From Epiperipatus broadwayi (Eukaryota > Onychophora > Udeonychophora > Euonychophora > Peripatidae): a DNA stretch of 64,000 bases. Both the position numbers and the translations under genes were made by a program. The stretch covers positions 405,501 to 469,500 of the forward strand of contig JAQFVV010000349.1 of the NCBI GenBank assembly GCA_028023455.1. Direction: 5' to 3'. Shown piece after piece: positions 51,570 through 64,000 of this stretch. The notes below the pieces were generated by a model. The model ran no database searches. It saw only the letters and a program-made list of their open reading frames with translations, and had not been told where the DNA came from. How positions within the stretch are numbered: the stretch's first letter is position 1; the number at the start of each line of letters is the position of its first letter.

Positions 51570-52484
51570 TATCACATGATCACCATTTCTTATGCTTGCT
51601 CATAACTGTTATTAAAACAGGCAGAAACCTCCATATAGTAGTGTCACTCAGTATAAGCTAGAATAATCACTAAATACCAGAAGGCTTGTGCATAAAATCC
51701 CTATTTAGTGCCTACTCATCCAATATCCCCAGACTAGTTTCTAGCTTGTAGCTTTTATAACTGAGGAGCTTTGGATCTGAGAGCACTGCACCTAGATCTT
51801 AGGATCTAATGCAACCCTACAGTAGCCACCTTTTATTTCTATTTATCTACAAAACTATGAGAATAAAATTGAAAACACAATAATAATTTCAATCCAAGCT
51901 CGTTCTGAACTCAGTTCAGTACCTATACATTTTGGTGTCTTTGGTTCTGTAATAACCTTAGCCACTACTATACTATTCAGCAGCATTGGTATTAAACCAC
52001 TAAACATCACATGATCACCATTTTTTATGCTTGCTTATAACTGTTTTTAAAACAAGCACCACTCTAGTGCCTGTTTTAATAACAGTTATGAGCAAGCAGA
52101 AGAAATAGTGATCATGTGATGTTTAATGGTATTAACCATAGGATAGTGGTGACTATGAGTTCAGATCTATATGACTATATAAGCTAATGAGCTTGAATTA
52201 AAAATATTATTGTGTTTTCAATTTGATTCTCATAGTTTTGTAGTTAGGTAGAGATAAAAGGTGGCTGCTGGAGGGTTGCACTAGATCCTAAAATCTTGGT
52301 ACAGTGCTCTCAGATCTAAGGCTCTGCACTGACAAAATCCACAAGCTATAAACTAGTCTGTGGATATTGGATAAATAGGCACTAGATGAGGATTTTATGC
52401 ACAAGCCTTCTGGCATCCATTGATTACTCTGGCTTGCACCGAGTGGCACTACTGTATGGAGAGTTTTGCCTGTTTTGATAATGG
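51570..52484. mobile_element. Foldback family F, long palindromic copy with a minimal copy inside
   Basis: Arms of about 290 bp: 51607-51900 (TTATTAAAACAGGCAGAAAC through CTTAGGATCTAATGCAACCC) mirrors 52190-52482 (GGGTTGCACTAGATCCTAA through GGAGAGTTTTGCCTGTTTTG). The complementarity continues inward. The centre, 51987-52138, is a compact two-terminus derivative: TAAACCACTAAACATCACAT through GCTTGCTTATAACTG, then CAGTTATGAGCAAGCAGAAG through ATGTGATGTTTAATGG. That pattern says a minimal family member landed in the loop of the long one. No protein. Confidence 0.8.
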
Positions 52485-53271
52485 AAATATTTCAGGGGTG
52501 ATTTCTTCTTTGTTTATTGTAAAAGGGTTGGCAGATTAAATTTTGAATATGTTGACATTGGTTCAATAAGTTTTCAGTGATATATGGGAGATATTATATT
52601 TTTTAAACACGTTTATTTAACATATAGACAACACTTTTAATTAAAGCATAAGTTACATTAAAAAATATTCATGATCAATTAAAATAAGACTAAAGAACAA
52701 ATTTTAATTTCAGTTGATTGTAACAGTTAAATGAAATTTCTCTTATAAAATTTCTGTTTTTAAAATGCTTCTTTTATAAGCAAAATAATATTGGAATCGA
52801 TTTTTAATGTGGATTGTCAATAAAAGTTATAATATAATGCGTGTGGATATATATACTTATTTGACTGAAGTAAAATTTCTATATTTACAATCAGACAAGG
52901 ATTGAAAAAATTTACCCCTAATTAATTACATTGTAGAAAATTTACATATGATAAGCATGCATGATCTTAATAAATTTAATGTATGCTAAAAATTTTCAGA
53001 TTAATTTCTATCAAATTTAAGAAATATATATTTCTTGTAATGCGAGGGGGGGGTGTTCTTTTTTTTTATCTTTGAGATTTTTTTGTAATTCATATTGAAT
53101 TTTTAAAAAATAAAAGTTGGCTAAAAAAAAAAATCTGCCAATGAAAACTAATTTTAAGATATTTTAGATTACACAATGAATTTATAAATTTAGTCATAGT
53201 AGTATTTACTACTATAAATCCTAAACATACTTGGAAAAGAAGAATGTTTTAAAATCAAAAAAGAAGAATTC
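52485..53271. other. AT-rich non-coding sequence
   Basis: Nothing recognisable. Confidence 0.5.
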
Positions 53272-53380
53272 GTCAAGCATTGGTGGTTGAGAGGCCAGTG
53301 ACAGTTGCTTTACAAGCATTTGTCCCGGGTTAGCGGGTTCGCTTCCCTGCTGATGTTATGACACATGAGTAAAAAAAAGA
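53272..53380 (+). mobile_element. tRNA-derived SINE, copy 3
   Basis: A-box TGGTTGAGAGGCC, B-box GCGGGTTCGCTTCCC and an A-rich tail. AGAATTC occurs on both sides (53265-53271 and 53378-53384) as a probable short target duplication. The body differs from copies 1 and 2 (GACAGTTGCTTTACAAGCAT), so it may be a subfamily. Confidence 0.75.
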
Positions 53381-53504
53381 ATTCAAATTTTCAAACTGAT
53401 TTCTTTTTCTATTACAAATAAGACTATGGTTATTTGAAATTAATCTACATTTTATAACTGAAACACACAGGTTTATTATATACCTGTGTTTATATATGTA
53501 ATAT

Positions 53505-53815
53505 ATAGGGTAAATGAGCACATACTTTCACATGACCCACCACTCTCCACACCATCTCACAACACTGATACACTTGAACACATATATGTTGAAAAGATAA
53601 ATAATCACCAATATATGTATTTCATGCTAAACCAGAAATCATCAGTTGGTCCAGATTACCATCTCTACACATATATGCAATAAGTGCTCATATATATATT
53701 AAGATAACCAAACCTCATACTTTAATGGACAGGCTTCAATCTACTCCAACTCTTCAACCATCCATCCAATTGAAAATCTGATGATGGAACGCTCAAAGGC
53801 CACCCTGTGTATTCC
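53505..53815. repeat. Family G repeat copy
   Basis: Contains ATCATCAGTTGGTCCAGATT, TACTTTAATGGACAGGCTTC, AATCTACTCCAACTCTTCAA and AATCTGATGATGGAACGCTC, collinear with the left arm of the 37612 element. Confidence 0.7.
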
Positions 53816-54205
53816 CCCCCATTTCTCTCCCCCTCTTCCACACCTCTCTTCTTTCAAATCCAATAAAAAATTGAAAAAAGAAATAAAAATTTGCCAAAAA
53901 ACAAAACGGTGAATTTATAAATTTAGTTGTAGTATTATTTTTTTCTATATATATTTGTATATAGTTGTAGCATTATCACTAGAATTAATTGCCATTTATC
54001 ACTATTGTTGAATGCTTTCTTAAACAAATCAGCTAATAGCTTTCAATTAAGCTCACGGCAAGAATATTTAGGATTAAACTATTTATATTTAAAATAGGTT
54101 TCCTTATAATTTGGAGTAATTTTGCATTGTCATGATTACAGCACATCATACCAAAAATATTCATTAATTATTAAAAATATTGATTATTAACCATAATAAA
54201 AATTA
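53816..54205. other. AT-rich non-coding sequence
   Basis: No feature recognised. Confidence 0.5.
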
Positions 54206-55627
54206 ATGCTACCTACCTACCTACCTACCTGCCTGCCTGCCTACCTACTCACCCACCTACCTACCCACCTATACACCCACCCTATCATCTACCTACCTAT
54301 CTACCTACCTGCCTGCCTGCCTACCTACTCACCCACCTACCTACCCACCTATACACCCACCCTATCATCTACCTATCTACCTACCTACCTGCCTGCTTGC
54401 CTACCTACTCACCCACCTACCTACCCATTTATACACCCACCCTATCATCTACCTACCTACATACCTACCTGCCTGCCTGCCTACCTATTCACCCACCTAC
54501 CTACCCAACTATACACCCACCCTATCATCTACCTACCTACCTACCTGCCTGCCTGCCTACCTACTCACCTACATACCCACCCACCTACCCACCCTATCAT
54601 CTACCTACCTACCTACCTGCCTGCCTGCCTACCTACTCACCCACCTACCTACCCACCTATACACCCACCCTATCATCTACCTACCTACCTACCTGCCTAC
54701 CTACTCACCCACCTACCTATCCACCCATACACCCACCCTATCATCTACCTACCTACCTACCTGCCTGTCTGCCTACCTACTCATCCACCTACCTACCCAC
54801 ATATACACCCACCCTATCATCTACCTACCCCCTACCTACCTGCCTGCCTGCCTACCTACTCACCCACCTATACACCCACCCTATCATCTACCTACCTACC
54901 TGCCTGCCTGCCTACCTACTCACCCACCTACCTACCCACCTATACACCCACCCTATCATCTACCTACCTACCTACCTGCCTGCCTGCCTACCTACTCACT
55001 CACCTACCTACCTACCCACCTATATACCCACCCTATCATCTACCTACCTACCTACCTACCTGCCTGCCTGCCTTCCTTCTCACCCACCTACCTACCCACC
55101 TATACACCCACCCTATCATCTACCTACTTACCTACCTACCTACCTGCCTGCCTGCCTACTCACCCACCTACCTACCCACCTATACACCCACCCTATCATC
55201 TACCTACCTACCTACCTGCTTGCCTGCCTACCTACTCACCTACCTACCCACCTATACACACACCCTATCATCTACCTACCTACCTACCTACCTACCTGCC
55301 TGCCTACCTACTCACCCACCTACCTACCCACCTATACACCCACCCTATCATCTACCTACTACCTACCTACCTACCTGCCTGCCTGCCTGCCTACCTACTC
55401 ACCCACCTACCTACCCACCTATACACCCTATCATCTACATACCTACCTACCTACTTGCCTGCCTGCCTACCTACTCACCCACCTACCTACCCATCTAGCT
55501 ACCCACCTATACACCTACCCTATCATCTACCTACCTACCTGCCTGCCTACCTACCTACTCACCCATCTACCTACCCACCTATACACCCACCCTATCATCT
55601 ACCTACCTACCTACCTACCTATCTATA
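54206..55627. repeat. CTAC/CTGC minisatellite, about 18 units of 68-94 bp
   Basis: A higher-order tandem repeat: each unit has (CTAC)n, (CTGC)n, (CTAC)n, TCACCCAC, (CTAC)n, CCACCTATACACCCACC and then CCTATCATCT. CCTATCATCT marks units at about 54281, 54361, 54441, 54521, 54593 and onward to 55589. Unit length varies by whole tetranucleotides. The multi-frame Tyr/Leu/Pro/Thr-rich open frames are repeat artefacts, because no start or stop context is conserved and all frames are open alike. Confidence 0.95.
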
Positions 55628-55634
55628 ACAGTAT

Positions 55635-57160
55635 CGGGTAATAGAATGGAGTGAACCTGGGGTGATCAAATCACATCATCAATCCCAAGTACAAAATATT
55701 TCAATTAAAATTAATTTAAATAATGAGATAAAATATTAAAGTAATAAAGTATTAAAAATATATAATTTATTCTATTAAAGGAAAGCATGAGTAATGTTTA
55801 AAATCAAAGAGTATATAAGAAATGTTTTATATTATAAGGGTGTATGAGATCAAGAGATCTCTCTGAGAGATCTGACCAGTTAACTCCTTAGAGCAACTAA
55901 AATTAACTACATCAACCAGCATTATCAATAAGTATAAGTAATAGTCAAAAGAAATAACCATTTATTATCAGTGATCAATAATCAAAGTAAATCAACAGTC
56001 CATCTTGAAGTGAATTTGAAATAGGTCTACTGTAGAGCAGGTTAACTATGGAGCCTTTGCCAGTTTATGCAATTATTTAAACAATGATTTGGATACACCA
56101 ATTTAAGTACTCATCCATTAGAATATATAATCATAAAAACTGCTGGTATATTAAATCATGCTGATCATCATCAACCCTCTGGCCACTTAGTACCATTAAT
56201 GTACTGGCCAACTATAAACTTAGATTCTAATAAAACTAATAAAATAAAATGTAGTTCAGGGGCTTTGAAGAATATAAATCTTATGCACCAAGCAGGCTAT
56301 ATCAGTCATACTGAATGCCCCTTAAACACTAAATACATCTCCATTTATATATTAGACCATTATGCACAAATCTAGCTCAGAGAACATAACCTCTATAACT
56401 GTTACTATGACCAAGAGATAATGACACAATACAATTTTAACAATTGAATTCAAGTTTATTACCAACAATAAAAATGCTATTAAGATCTTTAGAATATGGC
56501 TCTACACTTAGAAGCCTTCTGATTTTGATTAACATACAAAACTTCAGTTATTACATTTTGATTTACATTATTAATATACAAACTTTAAATTAGCATATGA
56601 TGGTTTACATATAACACACACACACACATATATATATATAGTTGCACATTTTTAATATACAATAAATATATTTCAATTGATAATCAGTAATGACAAAAAA
56701 TGATTCAATTTTACATGTGTCTATTTGATACTCCTTGATATATGGACAGACATATGGAGTACAATTGATTTATATTTCAATCATATGAATACAGTAAATG
56801 ATTAAAATTTTTAAATTATATACATTTTTTATAATACAAATACCTATGCTAGATTTATTAAACACACATATATATATATATAATTGCACTTGTATGTGTG
56901 ATACAATTGATTTAACATATAAATGAAATTCATCTATCATATTTGAATTTATCAAAATAAAATTATTAACATTTTTCATAATTAATGCCTTAGTTAAAAT
57001 ACATTAAATTCACACATACATGTGGGTATCAATAAACTATAGATATAATTTTAAATTAGTTATAAAATTCTGTCTTTAATGATTAGTGTTTCTTATCTTT
57101 CTTTTTTTTTAAAAATATCAGTTTACAAGTTCCTTTTTTTTTCTTTAAACAAATATCAAC
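55635..57160. repeat. Dispersed repeat family H, unit 1 left part
   Basis: Collinear with 61742-63100: GAGATCAAGAGATCTCT, TTAGAGCAACTAAAATTAAC, GAGCCTTTGCCA, CATGCTGATCATCATCAA and GACCAAGAGAT follow in the same order. Includes (CA)n/(TA)n runs near 56620 and 56870. No gene recognised. The matching right part resumes at about 60668. Confidence 0.75.
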
Positions 57161-60100
57161 TTTTTTTTTCTTTTAAAAATATAAAGTCAATGAATTAAAT
57201 ATTTACTCCTAGATTTTTAATCCAAGCAAAACTATTTACTTGTGCTATTATTCTTTTTCCACTTTAGTCTAAAAGATTTTTGGAAGTCTTTACCTTTCAA
57301 AATATCATTCACAATGAATTAATTCTTGATTTTTTTATTTTTATACAACAAAGTTATTACTCATTTTAAGTTATATTTTAAATATCATTTTAAAGAAATT
57401 ATTCAAAATTTCAGTCCTGATATTGAAGTGGAATCTGAGATTCAAATTGCGCTTCACAGCCCACCTCAAATCTTCCGCTACCAAACCAAATTTAAACCCT
57501 ATTCTTGCATATATATTCTGCTCACTAACACATTTTTTGTTCCTTTTCTTATCATTAACTAAAATATTTCTTAATGAAGATATATGCATAAATATCTGAA
57601 TTTAAATTCACACAGACTAAAAAAATAAAATTAATAAATAAAATATTTAAAAAGGGAATATGTATATGCAATAGGTAATGGAGGATTAATTGTAACAAAC
57701 TTATAATACCAAAATATATTATATTTTCTGTATTTTTAAAGTTATAGTGAATATTTAGTAATTGCAACTCAGATATATATATATATAGATATTGTAGAGA
57801 CAAACGTACTGAGCAAATAATTATTAGAAAAAGTCGTTATATGTCATTCTATAAAATTTTGTCTTTTAAATTATTGTTGCTATTAAACTCTACTTTTCTT
57901 TTTAAATCCAATATGGAAGATGTGATTGTAATTAGTCAAAATTAATTAAAGGTGAGAAACTTAATCTAGTATAATCTTCTAAAATAACTTTAATTAAAAG
58001 TTTCTCTAAAATCAAAATTAGAAACTAAACTAATTGATTTACTTTGGTCACAAACATTTTTTTATCAAATTAATTTCAGTTTGAATGCTTATCTAACAAT
58101 GGCATCTTCCAGCACAATGGATAAAGCTTATGTAGAAATTCTTTTAAAAATTAGATTAGAAAATGATTAGCAGTGACCATTCAAGAAAGCATTCCACAAA
58201 AACTGGGGCATAGTATAAAAATAGACTAGTTTTGACCAGGAGATAACTAAAAACAGTCAAGGAGAAGAGTTGCCAAGTAAATCCACGTTTGTTTAATTCC
58301 AATGTGTCATGAGTAAATCCACTTCACCTTTCTTGCCATTTCGAGATGGCCTTCCCTGAAATCTGTGCCCACCATCCCAATACTCATAAACTGTAACTAT
58401 ATGCCTGTTTGTTGAATAATGAACTTACTACCTGCCTGAATAACTATGCTCGTCAAACTAGATCTAGTTCTCCGAGGGAAATCTGAATATCACCAAAAGA
58501 ACAGCCAAGTTTGTACAGAGGTAACAATTTCAAGTGCTGCTAGACTCTTAAATTTACCTTGAATAATTTTTAAATCTCACCTATCTGTTTCTTTAAACAT
58601 TTTGTAAAGCCTTTTTTTGTAAAATTTAATATTAATTATGAATTAAAGTGTAAATTCTTACCTTTTTAGTCAAGTGTACTTTGTTCTCTCTATATAACTT
58701 AGCAGTAATCTCTCCTACATTAAACCTCTCCTGAACAATTATTATTTCTTAATTTCAAATCTATGCGGCAATATTTTATTTTCATTATTCTATTTTATAT
58801 TTTCATATACTAAATTATATGTCGATAATTTTCCCCAGAATTGCAAATGCTTGCGCTATCTCTTTTAATAAAAGAAAACCTTCCTTACTTTTCAGAGGGT
58901 GATTAATCTAGTTTTTTTAAAACAAATTTGTTATGCTTATTATAGCAGATGCCTGCAAATCTGGGGAAGTAAAATAAAAATTTGATAATTATTGTACAAT
59001 GTTATTTTCAAAAAAAACTAAGCAAAAATCTGTTTTCTTAGAAATGTTTCTTTTTATTAATTAAATAACAGTGCCAACTTCTAAAAACTTTAAATATATT
59101 TATATGAATTAAACCAATATTATTTTCTTGAAATCACTAACCACCACCAACTTTATATATATTTAATAATATGTAAAGTATTTATTTATGAAAGCACTTA
59201 AAACCAAAGATTTATATTAGTTATACGATGTGGGAAGTTTATATGTAATTTAAAGTACTAATAATAAAGGGGGGGGGGGAATCCTCTAGTTCTATGAGCT
59301 ATTATATTAGCATTAAGTGTAATTCTTCCATATCCATGTAGTAAATCAAATCATACCGGTACGCTGGGTCTTTATCAATAAAGATAGGCAATAATTCTTT
59401 ATTTCTTAGTTTTAAGTTTATATATTTATATTAATTCAAGCGTTACATGTATATGGGCCTTTAGTTTTATATATATATTTGTGCTTCATTTATTTTTACT
59501 CCCAATTTCAAGGACAAGGTTTGTAAACCCCTTGGGACTTCTTCAGCGCTAGATATTATTGCATAGGATTTACTCTGGCAAAAGTCCAGCCTATGGCAAT
59601 TCAATAAAGCGCATTCTTCGTTGTTTGTGACCCAACCCTGCCAACGTTTGCAGAGAATTGCCTTCTTTATTCATAAACTGAAGCACCTTTTTGGATTTTA
59701 GAATGAATCTCTTCACTGCCATCATACACGTACTGCTTGCTCATATTTCATTATCGCTAAAGCCTATCAATGCTCATAAAGCATACTATTATGATTACAT
59801 TAAATGGATTGTCATTTTTATATTTTCATTCATACTTTCATATGCGCTATTTTAGCCACAATTATTGTTTCCTAAATTAGCTTCCCACATACGCTCTTAT
59901 TTCGCAAATGCGAATACTATTTTATTAATTAAACATAATTACCATTGCCATCAAACTCAATAATCTGATGTATTGGTTCGAATGCTGTTGTAATATTAAT
60001 GGTGGATTTAAATAACTTTAAATATCTGTAATTCAGCGCTATTAACAATCTTAGGTATGCCATGTAATCTGTTAATTATTGACATATAAATAGCCACATT

Positions 60101-60667
60101 AGAACAAAGCCATAAATTATTTGTTACTGCAATGTAAATTGAATAAATACGCTCATTTTATAGTATTGTAAGAGGGGTTAATGTCATCTAAGAGAGATAA
60201 ATACCCATTTTTATTTGTATTTTGACATATAATGTAATCAATTATATATATCTCAAGTTAACTTAATAAATCATATATATATATTTCTAAATATCAAAGT
60301 CATTGTTTCATTTATTGAATAGTAATAAGATTGATGTTATATAAAAGGTTTAATTTACTAGATGATCGAATCTCGCTAACAATAATATTCTATACATGAA
60401 TAAAGTTCAAATTAGAGTATTTTTGTGTCACTGCTTTGCGATGCCGGCAGTAAGAAATAAATTAGATCAGTATTATTGGAATTGTTACTCATAAGTTGGT
60501 AGATCTTGAAAATAGGCAAATAGGGCAGAGTTCATGAGTGTTCCTGGCTTATGTATCTTGCGCATGATTGGACACAAGGTACTTTTGCCTAGATGCTAGA
60601 TCGTGTTATATGAACAGACAAAACCGACCGGTACAATATATATATCATGATCATAGGTTGCCATTAA
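57161..60667. other. About 3.5 kb interrupting family H unit 1; no gene recognised
   Basis: AT-rich sequence between the two halves of the first family H unit. A G10 run lies at 59269. Open frames at 57326-57803 have no domain resemblance. The right edge (GACCGGTACAATATATATAT, about 60627) resembles TGACCGTTACAATATATATA at about 36132, so this may be a mobile insertion with an unrecognised left edge. Confidence 0.45.
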
Positions 60668-61740
60668 TGTTTTAAATTTAAATATATAGATTTTAAATGA
60701 TTTTTTAAATGAATTATTTAAAAACAACTCACTTATATATATACATTTATTGGTGCTTCTCTGCATATAGACACAGCAGCATATGTCTTTATAAAGATGA
60801 TGGTTTCTTTTGATAAGCTGTTTTTGGTCCATCACGAAAGCATAGTCCAGGATTGGAAATGCATGATCAAGTACTTTATTGGCCTTGATCAGTTCCCTTC
60901 TGTTTAGGATTGGTAGGCTTCAGACAAGCAAACTGTCTTGTTCATATTTAAGGCTTTAGAGACAGATAAATGGGTCTTCCTTCTAAGTGTATCCAAACTC
61001 CAATATAATGAGCCAACATCAGATACCTCCTGTTCTGACTTCAGAATATGGGAGTTATCTGTATAGCTCTGAAAACCATCTTTGCTAGCCAACTCTTTTT
61101 GACCAGCTCTTACAAAAACCATTTCTCAACAATTTTAAAACCAAACTAAAATAATATTTTTATCTAAATCTTTTATAGTCTTAAATCGCTAAGGTGCCAA
61201 AAACACTAATTTAAAAACTGTTATTTTTCTAATCCTTTTGAAAGCAACTTTGAAATTTTTATCAAAGTGTAATACACAAAGATTTCTACATAAATAGAAA
61301 TTTACCAATTAATTAAAAACTTTTTTCTTATCTTTCTAATTCCTTTGAAAGCAAATTTGACAGTTTTATCAAAGTGTAATATATAAAGATTTCTACATAA
61401 ATAGAAATTTACCAATTAATTAAAAGATTTCAAAAATACCATAGTTGTTTTTAAATTCCAAATCTGAATAGAATATTAATATTTATTTCGACCTTTTTAA
61501 CTATTTATTTCATAATGAAATTTTATTTTACATTCAGAATTATTTAACTCTTGATTATTATTCCAGAAAATGTAAAAAAATATCTACAAAAATTTATGTC
61601 TGTGTTTATTTCTACTTTCCCTTTACTTTATATATATGTACACACACAACTATGTTGCTGTATGCCATAAAACCCAACTGGTTACTATATATATATATAT
61701 ATATTGTAAAACCCAACTGGTTACTATATATATATATATT
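60668..61740. repeat. Dispersed repeat family H, unit 1 right part
   Basis: Collinear with 63090-64000: TTTAAATATATAGATTTTAA, the CTTCTCTGCATATAGACACA block, CATATTTAAGGCTTTAGAGA and TTTATGTCTGTGTTTATTTC match in order. Carries a 112-bp tandem duplication near 61258-61425 and a duplicated AAACCCAACTGGTTAC(TA)n segment at 61672-61735. Confidence 0.75.
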
Positions 61741-61741
61741 G

Positions 61742-64000
61742 TAACAAGATAGGGGTATCGAGGCATCAGATGTAGAATGAACCAGGGGGTGATGGTAAAT
61801 CAATAATTTATATAAGTATATATGAGATATATTTAAGGAGAATATGAGATCAAGAGATCTCTGTGAACATTGAGATATCAGCCAGCTAACTCAGAAGAGC
61901 AACTATAATAATTAATCATCAAACAGCATTATAAATAAAAGTATAAGTAATACTCAAAATAAACCATTCATCATCATTAATGGGAATAAAATAAATCAGT
62001 ACAATAAACCAGAATAAAATCTGTACAATATAAAATATAAATCACTAGTCAACCTTGTGACTGGATTGGAAATGGGTCTTCTTTAGACCAGGCTAACTAT
62101 TGAGCCTTTGCCACCTTGGGCAATTATATAGACATAACTTGGATGCACCAGCTTAGTGCCCATCCATTAAAATATGTAAGAATCAGAAATCAAAACAATA
62201 ATGCTGGAACATTTAAAACATGCTGATCATCATCAATGCTCTGGACTAAACTAAAATAAAATATAGTGCATGGGCTTTAAAGAGTATCCTCTTTTGCACC
62301 AACCAGAATGATGATTGATCATCACTTGATGCCCAAAGCACTAATTACACATCCCCATTTATCCATGCACCAATCTATCTCAGAGAACATAAAGCTCTAT
62401 TACTGTATGTGACCAAGAGATGATGGAATACAATTTATAAAAATAAATGATATGTAAGGTCTTATAGGATAAGGCTCTGATTTTGAAAAGTATACAATAA
62501 TAAAAGTCATTACACTAAAGTTATTACATGGTTTTACAATATTTCTCAATTAGATTCTATAAACGCATATATATATCCGTACACAGATGGGCGTTTTATA
62601 ACATATGATGAAGACATTTCAATTAAACATAAAATAATTATTACATTTGTAATTTACATAATTACTATTCAAAATTTAAATTGTTACATTAATTTACAAA
62701 AAGTATAATAAAATATATTCAAATTATTACTATGGTTTACATATATATGCGCACAGACGCACGATATATAATATATAATGAATATTCAATAACATAAATG
62801 ATTAAAATTTGCATATATGTCCTATTTGACAAGCATTGAGATATATGTGCGCACAAATTATTTATAAATTTAATTTTGTCAATTAACAAATAACAATAAT
62901 TTCTACAATTACAAATTGCGTTTGAATATACATAAAATTTACATTTTTAATCAATATTTTAAAAAAAAACTCAGTTTATCAAATTCTATTACAGCTGTCT
63001 TAATTCTTTTTTTTTTTTTAAATATAGTCACTTTTTGAGAGGTTAGAAAGCTTTTTATTAGGCTACCCCTTAACTAATTATAAATATCTTTAAATTTAAA
63101 AATATAGATTTAAAATGTCCATCAAATGAATTATTGAAAAACAATTCACTTTTGTATGCAAGTTTATCTGTGCTTCTCTTCACATATGTAGACACAGCTG
63201 CATATGTATAACTACTTCTTTATTCAGCTGGTGTTTTTCTTGGTGAGTTTGGTTTTAGTGATTGTCATCATTAAGTATAATCCGTGTATAATGTTGGTCC
63301 ATAGTTGGCCTCCCATCTGTGTAGAACTGTTCCAGGCATGCAGCTGACCTTTCCATGTTTAAGGCTGTGAATTACAGCACAAAGAAGTGGGTCATTTTCA
63401 TGTGAATTCAAACTCCTGCTAAGGAAAACAGTCTGTTATCTTGCCTTCAACTATATCAGTTTATGGTAGCTATTCTGCAAACTCTCTGGTCAGCTAAAAC
63501 CAACTGCTGCACTTTATTAAGTTGCATTAAAATATTGAAACCAATTTTCAGCTGACCGTTCTTACAAAAATTATTATCCAGACTGCTGATATTTTTTATC
63601 ATCTCTTTTTATAAAATCATCTGAGGTGTTATAACAACACTTTGATTAAAAACATAATTTTATTTTTATCTCTCTAATCCCTTGGAATCTGTATACATGT
63701 TTTTACTTAGGGGATTTCTAATAGATAAAAATTTTATTTAATTAAAAAAATTCCAAAAATAAGTATGGTGTTTTTACGTTTCAAAATCAGAATAATACAA
63801 TATTTATATTTATTCAGACCTTTTAAAAGTTTAATTTATAAAACAATATTTTAAATCAGAGTTATTATTTATTTATTTATATTTCAGTAAATGTAGAAAA
63901 TATCTACTATAATTTTTGTCTGTGTTTATTTCTACTTTTCCTTTATTTTACATATATATTTATGCGCACACACTATATTAGCGTATACTATGTAAGCCAC
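61742..64000. repeat. Dispersed repeat family H, unit 2 (uninterrupted)
   Basis: Starts GTAACAAGATAGGGGTATCG and is continuous to the window edge, about 2.26 kb. It directly follows the end of unit 1, so the two units are in tandem. No coding sequence or terminal inverted repeat was recognised; the class is unknown. Confidence 0.75.

Noticed and set aside
54206-55627. CRISPR-like regular spacing
   Set aside because: The whole unit repeats; there are no unique spacers, and this is an animal genome.
54206-55641. Two overlapping 414-430-residue Tyr/Leu/Pro/Thr-rich frames
   Set aside because: They are two phases of one tetranucleotide-based minisatellite; repeat units lacking stops explain both.
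57326-57803. Overlapping open frames on both strands
   Set aside because: Low-complexity AT-rich sequence with no domain, and the frames on opposite strands overlap.

Overview
This is an AT-rich, intron- and transposon-dominated stretch of an invertebrate animal nuclear genome, read from a draft assembly. Large introns, tRNA-derived SINEs, several LINE clades, cut-and-paste transposons and very long trinucleotide arrays point to a metazoan. The encoded ACE peptide resembles mollusc or vertebrate M2 peptidases more than insect Ance as I remember them. A lophotrochozoan, possibly a coleoid cephalopod, is my best guess, but the sequence does not prove it.

Host gene content is small. Two exons on the + strand (36960-37104 and 48553-48651) encode consecutive pieces of an angiotensin-converting-enzyme-like M2 metallopeptidase. 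They are separated by an 11.4-kb intron and agree in splice phase. The HExxH zinc-site exon was not found upstream, nor the next exon downstream. Everything else recognisable is mobile or repetitive.

Layout. 1-3690: AT-rich sequence with foldback elements. 3690-11027: a three-level nest, in which a TA-flanked DNA transposon is split by an LTR-like 6-kb insertion whose left repeat carries a TTAA-flanked piggyBac-like insertion. 12000-13740: the 3' part of a Penelope-like element with a GIY-YIG domain, interrupted by a TA-flanked transposon; a sister transposon copy follows at 13981-14954. 14975-16250: a giant CTG/CAG array that switches strand. 16250-21613: a nearly full-length Tx1/L1-like LINE on the minus strand. 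21614-25690: three (ATT)n arrays bracketing a jockey-like LINE and the tail of another LINE. 26818-27930: a complete copy of the TA transposon. 28440-30935: a decayed RTE-like LINE. 33423-35111: a miniature LTR element (TRIM-like) with 5-bp target duplications, a putative primer-binding site and a polypurine tract. 36960-48651: the ACE exons, with an intron holding foldbacks, nested hAT elements, a 180-bp perfect duplication and a poly(A) retroposed insert. 49260-49735: a suspicious poly-G tract. 51570-52484: a long palindromic foldback. 54206-55627: a CTAC/CTGC minisatellite. 55635-64000: two units of a 2.3-kb dispersed repeat, the first interrupted by about 3.5 kb.

Data-quality flags: an Illumina adapter sequence sits inside the jockey-like LINE at 22028-22047, and the poly-G tract and strand-switching CTG array are likely to be partly artefactual. 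No RNA genes or CRISPR arrays were found, and there is no sign of bacterial-style operons.
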